Of a stretch of DNA of 64,000 bases, positions 54,764-64,000 are shown piece by piece. The notes beneath the pieces were generated by a model. It ran no database searches, was not told where the DNA came from, and saw only the letters and a program-made list of their open reading frames with translations. The stretch is from Synanceia verrucosa (taxonomy: Eukaryota > Chordata > Actinopteri > Perciformes > Synanceiidae): the NCBI GenBank assembly GCA_029721515.1, contig CM056559.1:15677001-15741000 (forward strand). The letters run 5' to 3'. How positions within the stretch are numbered: the first letter of the stretch is position 1; each line of letters begins with the position of its first letter. The translations under genes were made by a program, and so were the position numbers.

Positions 54764-56986
54764 TTCACTGGCTAATAAAATGATGGTAATTACTGGCAGC
54801 TCTTCAGACCGTCAACTGAGGTTATGATGACAACATTACTGAATATATTATGTTTATATATGCATCATTTCGCAGTAGTGTCATATGGCTGGTTACAGAC
54901 ATGTTATTTAACAACAGAATGCTTTCAAAAAGTGTTTCCATGGTGACATACTTGTGGTTCTATAAGTCAGTTCAGATTCTGTTCTAGAACTCACAGACTA
55001 TGAAAGACCTTCTGCTCATTTGTTCCAGAAACATCAACAGTGAGTACTCTCTAGAATCTACCGTTGATCGAGCACAAATTTTCTGCCGTCGCTTTGTGTG
55101 GTTTGATTATTATATTGTTATATACACCGACAAAATTTCAATGGATTTTATTGAAGGAAGCAGAGGAGTCTACAGACGCATCAGGGTGTTGTTTGACACA
55201 CCCATCTATAAGTGGGCTCTGCAGATCTGCTGGCACGAGAGCAGCTACAAGACTCAGATTGCAGTGGTGAGGGAGCTCCTGAGTCTTCAGCAGAAAAACC
55301 AGATCCCATCTCAGGTGACTGCTGAAGACATGATTGAGTCCATTTTCCAGGACAGCCAAAGCACTGTGAGAGAACGGCTTTGGGAGTTTGAACTGGAGGA
55401 TTTTGATGAGGAGGATGCTCAGCCTCTGCTGATGCTGGTGATGGCAGTAAATGTCAGCCATAAAAAGAGGGACATTGAGTTTGAAGCCAAGGCGCTCCTC
55501 AAGTCCCCAGAGGCCTTACCTCCTAGTTTTCAACATCCTAGAGTTCTCGAGCTGGCCAAAGACTATGCCAAGAAGCTGACACAGAGGCAGAAGGAGGCTC
55601 CCAGCTCCAAGTAGCTCACTCCAAGAGAGGTGGTGTTGGAGGTTGTGCCCAGAGTCCTGCAGGGCTTCTGGACTCTTCCTCCTCGCTCCCTCTTAAATAT
55701 GGCGTCCCAGAAGCTCAGCGACATGTCGATGGGCGTCACACAAACTGTCTTGGACCGCGTCTCCGATGCTCTTCCAGCTTCAGAGTGTCAGGCCACCTTC
55801 TCCCGCTCTACCAGGGACGAAATGGTCCTGTCTATCCTGACAGAGATCAGGCAGAAATACACACAAGACGTCCTGGTGGACAAACTGAAGAGATTTGCGT
55901 CTGAGCTGCTGACGGAGACTGTGCATGTGGCAGCAGGACAGATTTGTGGCATCTTCCCACTCCAGAGCCCAAAAGTGGAACCTCATTTGCCAGCGGTTGA
56001 TCCTGCAGTCCAGGACGATTCAAACCTGGCTGCAACTGAGGAGGTGTCACCTCCTCCAGTTTGTCTACCTTCTGAACCTCCGTCTATTACTGACGTTGAG
56101 GCCAAAGAAGATGAGGACGACAAACCCCACCAGATTGATCCAGAACCAAATGGAGAACCAGAAATCTACACTGTTCCAGCTTCTCCTACATCCTCTGCTG
56201 AGCCTCCATCTATCACTGACGTTGAGGCCGCAGAGGATGAAGGTGACGAACCCCACCGGATTGACAAACAACCAAAGGGAGAACCAGACACTAATAATGT
56301 TCCTGCTTCTCCTGCACCACCTTCTGAGCCTCCATCCATCAGTGATGTTGAGGCCAAAGAAAAAGACAACAAACCCCACCGGATAGACCCAGAACCAAAT
56401 GGAGAACCAGAAACCTACGTTCTTCCAGCTTCTCCTACATCCTCTGCTGAGCCTCCATCTATCACTGATGTTGAGGCCAGAGGGGATGAAGACCTGAAAC
56501 CAACCACAGAACCAGACTTTGCTGTCACTGCGACCCCCCTGACCCCTCCTGAACCTCTCAGCAGTATTGATGTCCAAGACTGGGAGGATGCACGAGAAAA
56601 AACAAAGGTGAAGGAGGACCCAGAACCCAGAAGAGAAGGAGACCCTGCTGTGGCTCCAGCTCCTTCAGCTCCTCTGACTGCTCCTGTTGAACCAGTGGTC
56701 GTTGTGACAGTGTCAGAAGAAGACTGGACGACCAACAACAAGCAGGGCTTCTTCTCCTGGCTCTTGAAACCACTGTGTTGTTGTTTTCAATGATTGTATT
56801 TATTAAATACTGGCAATAAATGCATTAACCTTCAAAAAAAAAAAAAGAAAAGAAAAAACACCCTTTAGCTTGCAGTTTGAGAAAAGATGTAACATCCTTA
56901 AACTACCGGGATACTCAAGTAATAGATGCCATTTTACTAATTGTAAAGATGTCAATCTGTATTTGGGTAATTGTCATTGGAAACAA
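54764..56986. repeat. Segmental duplication, right copy
   Basis: Matches 49629-51726. It is 120 bp longer at the stop codon because of one additional 123-bp internal repeat and a 3-bp deletion. Confidence 0.95.
55000..56793 (+). pseudogene. Acidic-repeat protein ending CCCFQ, second copy with nonsense codon
   Basis: Same frame as the 49867 gene, but codon 205 is TAG (55612-55614) where the first copy has CAG. The frame is otherwise open to 56793, with four acidic 41-residue repeats instead of three and the same CCCFQ end. In the first 204 codons the copies differ at five sites, all amino-acid changing (A/T, N/D, T/I, R/W, R/T), with no silent change seen. A shortened protein could start at 55630 or nearby. 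AATAAA at about 56815 is followed by an interrupted A tract. Confidence 0.75.
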
Positions 56987-57002
56987 TGACAATTACCCAA
57001 AC
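56963..57002. repeat. Perfect hairpin at the duplication edge
   Basis: Arms TTTGGGTAATTGTCATTG and CAATGACAATTACCCAAA, 18 bp each, around GAAA. The first copy (51709) has only the left arm, with mismatches. Confidence 0.95.
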
Positions 57003-59535
57003 ATCGGGTATCAGATGGGGATCGCGGTGCGAGAAGGGGGCAATAAACGTCAAGCGATTTGGCCAATACACAAAGGAGTTACGGCCATTTGATGGTTCAA
57101 TGTGGAAATCCCGCCAAAATGAAGAGTGGAAAAAAAAATAGCCGACTTCCCGTTTGGAATAGACAGTTGATGCAAGAGACTTTTTTGTGCGACTGGTCAA
57201 GTTACACGTTTGTACTGATTTTCGTGTTCCAACTCCATAAAAGCCCCTATGGGGAGGGTTTTTTGAAAATTTCAAGGGGGCGCTATCGGGCCATTTTGCC
57301 CCGCCCATTAGTGTGGACCACATCAGATGTTAGAGGTCACCACTCTTGACCTGTGTATCAACTTTCACGATGATACGAGTTTCTTCAAGCCATCAAAAAG
57401 CCAAAGAACTGGTCACTTCCTATTACCACTGGGGGGCGCCTTGAGTAAGGCACAACATTAATATATTAGCACGTTCAGGGTTGAGTCCCGGTCATGCTTA
57501 GAAAATTTGAAGCTGCTCGGATAGAGTATGCGAATGTGAGAGTCATTCGAATTTAGACGGCGAATTCGCCAAAGTTTGGCGAGCCCTAGCGGCCACGCCC
57601 TTTGACCTAATTACGTGCAGAGCACAACTTTTGCTCAGCTAGATCTGGAGATGAAATGTACCAAATTTCAAGTCGATCGGACGAAATCCCTAAGACAAGT
57701 TCATTTTCATCAGAAAATCCAAAATTCAAAATGGCCGACTTCCTGTTTGGAGTAGACAATTGGTGCAAGAGACTTTTTTGTGCGTCTGGTCAACTTGCAC
57801 ATGTGTACCGATTTTCATCTTCCAACTCCATAAAAACTTCTATGGGGAGGGGTTTTTGAATGTTTCAAGGGGGCGCTATGGAGCCGCTCATGGGCGTGGC
57901 CCCCATCAGCTGTTAGAGATCATCACCCTTGACCTGTGCATCAAATTTCATGATGATACGACTTTATTAAAGCCATCAAAAAGCCAAACGTATTTTCTTG
58001 GCGAAAAATCACAAGACGCGGCGCCGCCATACGGACGCCGTTTATCATAGCTTCACGGTGTTCGTAATGAAGCTTCACCAATGTATTGTGGATGTTTTAG
58101 AAGTGGAATGAAGTCGATGAGGTCAACTATGTCGTATCAGAACATGTAAACGTAAAGGGTGGCGCTGTGGAGGCATTTGGCCACGCTCCTGGGCGGGGAC
58201 CACATCAGATGTTAGAGGACGCCAGCCTTGACCTGTATATCAATTTTCATGATGATACGACTTGAGTAAAGCCATCAAAAAGGCAAACGTATTTCCATGG
58301 CGAATAATCAAAAAATCGCAGCGACGCCATACGGGCCCCGTTAGTCGTAGCCTCACGGCGTTCGTAATATAGCTTCACCAAGTTGTTCTTTAGGTTTTAG
58401 AAGTGGAATGATGTTGATGGAGTAAACTATGTGGCATCAGTTAATGTGAAAAGTAAGAACGCGTCACTTCCTGTTACCAACAGGGGGCACTATGAGTAAG
58501 GCATGATGTTAATCCATCGGAACGTTCAGGGCCGCGCCCCCGTCATGCTCTGAAAATTTGAAGCTGCTAGGATCGAGTATGTGAACGTGAGAGTCGTTCG
58601 AATTTAGACGGCGAATTCACCAAAGTTTAGCAAGCCCTGGCGGCCACGCCCTTTGACCTAATTACACGTAGAGCACAACTTTTGCTCAGCTAGCTCTGGA
58701 GATGATCTGTACCAAATTTCAAGTCGATCGGACGAAATCCCTAGGACGAGTTCGTTTTCATCAGAAAATCAAAAATTCAAAATGGCCGACTTCCTGTTGG
58801 AAATTCAGCTTCCTGCCGAGAGACAATTTTGTTTGTCTGGGTATGGTTAACATGTGAACCGATTTTCGTTGAGGTACGCCAAAGTTGGCGATTTTCCCTA
58901 TGGGGATTTTTCAACTTTGTAGGTGACGCCATTCAGCCATTTTGCATGCAACGTGTGCGAACACCCCAAAATATCGAATTTCGGGGCAGGCCGCAGGAAT
59001 GTACAAATTTATACAACTTTTTAACGGTGGGAAAGGGGCGAAAATTGGGAAAACAGATGTTCAGGAATAATAATAATAATAATAATAAACACTACAGTTT
59101 CAATAGGTCCCTTGCGGACCTGTTTCACAGTCCGCTCGGGCCCTAATAATAAACACTACAGTTTTAATAGGTCCCTTGCGGACCTGTTTCACAGTCCGCT
59201 CGGGCCCTAATAATAATAATAAATACTACAGTTTCAATAGGTCCCTTGCGGACCTGTTTCACAGTCCGCTCGGGCCCTAATAATAAACACTACAGTTTTA
59301 ATAGGTCCCTTGCGGACCTGTTTCACAGTCCGCTCGGGCCCTAATAATAAACACTACAGTTTCAATAGGTCCCTTGCGGACCTGTTTCACAGTCCGCTCG
59401 GGCCCTAATAATAAACACTACAGTTTCAATAGGTCCCTTGCGGACCTGTTTCACAGTTCGCTCGGGCCCTAATAAACACTACAGTTTCAATAGTTCCCTT
59501 GCGGACCTGTTTCACAGTCCGCTCGGGCCCTAATA
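57003..59535 (+). repeat. Composite dispersed repeat with internal 1-kb duplication
   Basis: Blocks such as TTCGAATTTAGACGGCGAAT...CAAAATGGCCGACTTCCTGT occur at 57546-57755 and 58598-58800, and GTTAGAGGT...GATGATACGA at 57325, 57912 and 58210. These GGGGGCGCTAT/ATGGCCGACTTCC words are typical of abundant non-coding fish repeats. There is no gene. Confidence 0.75.
59084..59535 (+). repeat. Seven tandem 64-bp hairpin units
   Basis: Units of AAACACTACAGTTTCAATAG + GTCCCTTGCGGACCTG + TTTCACAGTCCGCTCGGGCC joined by CTAATAAT. Each contains the GGTCC-CTTGC-GGACC hairpin. Confidence 0.95.
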
Positions 59536-59539
59536 AGTG

Positions 59540-60690
59540 CAGCACTCAACCTATGTACTCTAGACTCAAGATTTCAGTCAATGAATAGGGGTTTTCCTTT
59601 AAAATAAATGTGCTTAATTCCCTTCGTACTTATAGGCCTACTAATACAGCTGGGAATGCACAAAAAAAATTACTCTCTGTCGAATCATTCCTGAACTGAG
59701 CGTGGTAACATAAACAGCATACACTCTATCAGTAAAGGAAAGAGAAAAAAAATAGCACAGAGCCCACTACACAGAAATAACAGAACTTATAGTTTGGCTT
59801 CTTCGCCATTCACAGGTACTCACAGACTCACGCATTGTTTTCACATAACAAAAGTCTGGCTGAAGACGCGTAAACAACTCTGATAACACATGAACATAGC
59901 TAGCGATGTAGCTCCCACTCTCCTCGATAATTAGCCACAGTAGCTTACCGTTGAGTGGGATGCTCAGCTTGCACTACAGCTCGATAAATCCTCCTTCTTC
60001 ACTCTGCCCTCTATAACAACAATTGGAAGGCTGTGTTTAAAATGAAAAGTGCAACTTTGAGTGGAACTTTGCCGGCTAATTAGCTATCTCAGCGCGCTTA
60101 CGATAAATAGTTTTCACGTCTGCTCCACCAGGATGCAGAGGCCAAGAGACCAAACATGCCGAAGTCGGAACTGAGGAGGGACAAAACAACCTAGCGCAAG
60201 CGAATGAGGCCATTGGCTTCCACGGGAGCCCATCGACTACCCCGGAAGCAAAATACAAAACTTGCTTCACCAAACAAAAATATTAGTTTTGCCTGTCTCA
60301 AAAGTAAAACAAAACTATCAGTCTCTTTTTTTTCCTGTTTTTAGGTTGTTTCAGGAACTGGGTTACACAGGGCTGAGGAGGTACAGAAAAAGTACCTAGT
60401 ACCAGGTACCAGGTACTAGTGGAAAAGTGCCACAACCGTGTAGAGCCGTGCCATACCGTACCGCGTCTGTGGAAAAGCACCATTAGAGTTCCTTCTTAGT
60501 ATCTTCTTAAGATAAGTGCAATCTGGGAAATACATTTTTCTTTGACGGGAGCCCTAAGAGTATTGTTAAGAAGCTCTTAGTGCTAAGAGCTTTTTAACTG
60601 AAACTGGGAAACGCAGCCATTGTTTGGAAGTGGAACGACATACATCTTGTCCTTGGACTTAGCCATTACACATTGACGAGTGAGTGATTG
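59540..60690. other. Stretch without a supported gene
   Basis: Contains a dispersed repeat fragment with GTACCAGGTACCAGGTACTA (about 60393-60480) and TTAAGAAGCTCTTAGTGCTA (about 60565). No gene. Confidence 0.5.
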
Positions 60691-60696
60691 CGGATA

Positions 60697-60880
60697 GGGT
60701 GGCGTGGTGGAGCAGTGGTTAGCACTGTCGCCTCACAGCAAGAAGGTACAGGGTTTGATTCCGTCTTCCTCCCACCATCAAAAACATGCGCGGGGATTCG
60801 GTTGTCTAATTTCAATTACCCAAAGGTGTGAATGATTGTCTGTCTTTATGTACCCTGTGACGAACTGACCTGTCCACCCT
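60697..60880 (+). repeat. tRNA-derived SINE, rearranged
   Basis: Head GTGGTGGAGCAGTGGTTAGC with B box GGGTTTGATTCC, then a deleted body and a truncated 3' part. Confidence 0.7.
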
Positions 60881-60945
60881 AGTGAATCACACTTCAAGTG
60901 TGTTTATGATTATTTTACTTGAAGAAGAAGAAGAAAAATAATTCC

Positions 60946-61275
60946 TTCAGTAGTCCCTCACTGAGGGAAATTTCAATTTACACTCTGTTAGTATTTTTTT
61001 TATTTTCAGATGCACATTACACACAAGTTATGAAACACACATGCACATGCACTAGAGGAGAGGTGTCAGAGTGAGGGGGCTGCCCCATATCCAGGGCGCT
61101 CCGAGCAGTTGGGGGTTCGGTGCCTTGCTCAAGGGCAAATTGGCAGTGCCCAGGAGGAGGAACGGGCACCTCTCCAGCTACCAGTCCACTCTCCACACAT
61201 GGTCCGACCTGGACTTGAACTGGCTACCCTCCGATTCCCAGCCCAAGTCACTACAGACTGAGCTACTGCATGCTA
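60946..61275 (-). repeat. tRNA-derived SINE of a second family (V-SINE-like)
   Basis: On the minus strand it begins GCAGTAGCTCAGTCTGTAGT (A box) with B box AGTTCAAGTCC, followed by a body containing GAGCAAGGCACCGAACC. The head differs from the GGGCGGCAC family. Confidence 0.65.
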
Positions 61276-61309
61276 TTTTGGAACAACTTATTTTGTAATA
61301 AATATATTG

Positions 61310-62885
61310 AATTGTAGAAAAGCTCAGCTTGAAGTGTATTTAGTGTACTTTCATGTGTTGAAAGTGGAACAACTCAAAGTATATTAAGTATACTTACAGC
61401 ATAAGTATATGACTCATACTTTAAGTCTACAAAATATATTTCAAAGTATGGCCAATTTCAGGACACTTAGCATATTTATTTTTCACCAGGGAAGCTTTAT
61501 TTTTAGTCAGGAAAATAAAATGATGGTTTTGTTTTCCTAATGAGGAAAAAAAATCCTAATTACATTATGGATTTTTGTGGATTGGATTGTGTTATTATAG
61601 TGAAATTTAAAGACATCTTTCAAATGACAATAATATCGCAATTTTTTATCACTGATATATGAAGGGCCCATGTTTCCTAATCTCCATCTCTGACTCTCCT
61701 TTTTCATTTCTCTCTAGTCACTCTTTTCCCTACTCAGAAACTTGTATACAGTTAATTTTTTCCTATTTATCCACTGAAGTTAATATCTATCTCTTTTTTA
61801 TAGACAAAAATGTAACTGTAATGGTTAACATTTAAATCATCCATCTCTATTCTAGTTTCTTTCCTTTGCCATTTACATCCTGTTATGTATTCAGTCAATT
61901 GTATTCAAATTTCCCTTAACTGCCTAAAACATTGGTTATCACTTTTAATTCTGTATTTCATTGTACTTGTTGTCTTTTCATATTCTTTTATTGTCTGAGT
62001 TTGAGTATTGTCTGAACTGTGGCTGCCCATGTTCCCAGAATTCCTTTTACCGTCTTACCAGAGCAGCATACCCTGACTTCAGTGTTAAATCCAGCTGAAA
62101 AGGAGCGTAATCATATCAGTGCTGAGCAGCAAAGTGGATTATTTGATGGTAGAAAGAGAGACTGAAAGGGACAAGAGCCAGACACATTGCTGCTACAGGG
62201 GAAAACTAATTTGACTCTTTCAAAGGGAATGCGAGGAACAGCATAGGAAAAGAAAAGAACCAATGTGCATGGCTGAGTTTGTCACAGAGAAAGACAAACA
62301 GACAGAAAGAACAGATGAACAGACACACAGACAGTACTTAGAATATTTTCTCGAGTCCTCTCATTAAAATGCCTGAGGAGGAAATATGTTGAAGGTCAGG
62401 GCTTATTCTTAAGTTTGCTGCAGTTTCAACTGAATGGCCTTGAGTCTGTGGTGAACAGACTGAATTTACAACCGCAGACTTTAACGGAGGAGAAAATGCT
62501 TTGTGAAAAGAGTGAGTTTCAGTTCATACTTATACTAAGGAGAGTTTGTCACTAAACGCTGCTTCATCGAGCGAGGGGCCCCAGAATTCAGTTGAATTTA
62601 CGTGTGAATGTACTTCTATGTATGCAGTCCTACAGTCTTTTCATTGTCTAAATGATATGAAATGTCAATTTATTTTTTTTTCAAATATATTTCTTATTTT
62701 TCAAAGGACAGAAAAATATAAAGAACATAGGAAAGAAAGATTATCAGATTATGATAATGATCAGATTATCATTATCAAATTATCAGTCAGTGGTCATAGT
62801 TAGACAAAAGGCAAAAAACATCTATGAATAAATAAATAAATAAAATGAAGTATATGCCAAGTCACATCTTTGCACAGTGAAGCAT
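61310..62885. other. Gene-free stretch
   Basis: AT-rich DNA with a small AT palindrome (62738-62782) and no supported gene. Confidence 0.5.
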
Positions 62886-62889
62886 TAAG

Positions 62890-63610
62890 TTTGTAGGTCT
62901 TGGCCCTTAAATTATCTTAGTACAGGGTCCCATGTCTTATCAAATACCTCTCCTCTCTCTTCATAACAAAGCCTCAGTCTCTCAAGATGTAGTGTGTTGG
63001 ACATTTCTCCCAGCCACAAGTCAAATGTCGGCACAAAGTCCTTTTTCCAAATACGTGAAAAAAAAAAAAAATTCGCAATCACCATCCCAAACTGATAGCC
63101 TTCTTCTTGTGTTTGTTGGTGGAAAAAAGTATATTTGTAACTCCGAGAACCGCTACAAGTGGGCTGGGTACCAGGCTCTTTCCAAAGGCCTCAGAGAAAC
63201 AGTGAAAAATGCTTTTCCAATATGAGTGAAGTTTACTGCATGACCAAAAGAAATGTGCAAGATTACCTATCTTGGATTTGTATTGATTACACATGGGTGA
63301 AACTGTCGGGAAAAATCTATGTAGTTTCTCCGGTGAATAGTGGAGTCTCTGTAACATTTTAAATTGTATAAGGTTGTGTCTCGCGTTAACTGAACATTTA
63401 TGTACATTACATAGACATTCCTCCCAATTCTTGCCACTCAACTCCATATTCAACTCGTCTGCCCATGCCTTTTTAAAAACCTGTGTCCTGAGCAGAGCTC
63501 TCTCATGAAGGAGTTGATAAAAAAGGTAAACCACCCCATGTGTGGTCGGGTCAAATTTATTCACTGTCTTGAGAATATCATGTTTGTTCACTTTGAACTT
63601 CAAAGTTTGT
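62890..63610 (-). pseudogene. L1-type LINE ORF2 C-terminal fragment
   Basis: The open part (63079-63603) reads LLHERALLRTQVFKKAW, WEECLCNVHKCSVNARHNLI and IGNLAHFFWSCSKLHSYWKS, typical of the end of fish L1 ORF2. The zinc-knuckle-like CNQC is changed to CNQY. Past a poly-A slip at about 63058 another frame continues (LTCGWEKCPTHY...). 5'-truncated and frameshifted. Confidence 0.75.
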
Positions 63611-64000
63611 ATATTTTTCTTAACAAAATCATATCTTTAATGAACAAAATAAGAGCAATGACCATTTTTCCCCATGCATCCTCTTAACTGCCAAGACAAG
63701 CACTTAGCATTAATTGTTATCATTTGTTTGTGATTAATATGCATCAACAGTTAGCTTTAGACAACTACATGCCATGCAAATGACAGTAAGAGTTAAGAGG
63801 AGGTTAACAGATGGGGAAGAAGGTATATTTCATGATGTGTGCATGAAGTGTGTCGTGAAAAGATGCAGTGACTGGGGTGTGTTGGGTAGGGATGTAGTAA
63901 TTGTAATTGTAAAATAACTTTCATTTTTTGTTTTGACAAAAAAATTAAAGAAAATAAATGAAATTAATTTTAAAACAAATCCCACAAAAAAAAATAACTT

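Overview
The window looks like nuclear DNA of a teleost fish, probably a percomorph. It is AT-rich and intron-like, with CA, TA, ATT and GGAT microsatellites. It is crowded with fish-type repeats: tRNA-derived SINEs with A and B boxes and target-site duplications, Tc1-like and hAT remnants, L2- and L1-type LINE fragments, and several MITEs. Nothing prokaryotic was seen (no rRNA, operons or CRISPR).

Layout. 1-26 kb: gene-poor DNA built of nested repeats. A hAT element with near-matching 8-bp flanks (176-3136) is followed by a Harbinger-like MITE (7.5-8.0 kb), two dead Tc1-like transposases around a SINE (9.2-11.45 kb), an inverted-iteron MITE (16.1-16.9 kb), a TTAA-flanked element (18.9-19.6 kb), an L2-type LINE remnant (20.3-21.6 kb) and a fold-back element (23.1-23.7 kb).

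26.8-43.1 kb is the unusual part. A minus-strand cluster of transcription units is packed between minisatellites. Its centre is a nine-coding-exon gene (33546-38448) for a protein of about 1068 codons with two C2H2-like fingers, an acidic linker, a SAM-like domain and a tyrosine-recombinase domain carrying R, K, NxxR, H and Y. All splice phases agree, and one in-frame TAA interrupts it. Downstream on the same strand lie two small spliced genes of unknown function (32.0-32.66 and 30.94-31.35 kb) and a single-exon gene resembling the Ig-domain receptor CXADR, with one in-frame TGA (28.8-29.56 kb). A further small ORF lies upstream at 39.75-39.99 kb. These units begin with copies of one regulatory/leader module, most with an inverted ETS-like pair (ACTTCCTGT, 4 bp, ACAGGAAGT), and most end at their own AATAAA. 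In three genes the ATG is the last codon of a leader exon, directly before the 5' splice site. Minisatellite tracts with a TCCAGA-N-TCTGGA core fill introns and intergenic gaps. I infer a large gene-carrying tyrosine-recombinase element, or its decaying copy; its ends are not resolved.

43-64 kb: an LTR-like sequence (43.25-43.8 kb), an intron-bearing DDE-integrase transposon remnant with a Tc1 fragment inside it (46.7-49.6 kb), and two copies of an unidentified acidic-repeat protein gene ending in CCCFQ (49867-51540; 55000-56793, the second with a nonsense codon). Between the copies on the minus strand are the first two exons of an unidentified gene. A 2.5-kb repeat ending in seven 64-bp tandem units (57.0-59.5 kb), two SINEs and an L1 ORF2 fragment complete the window.
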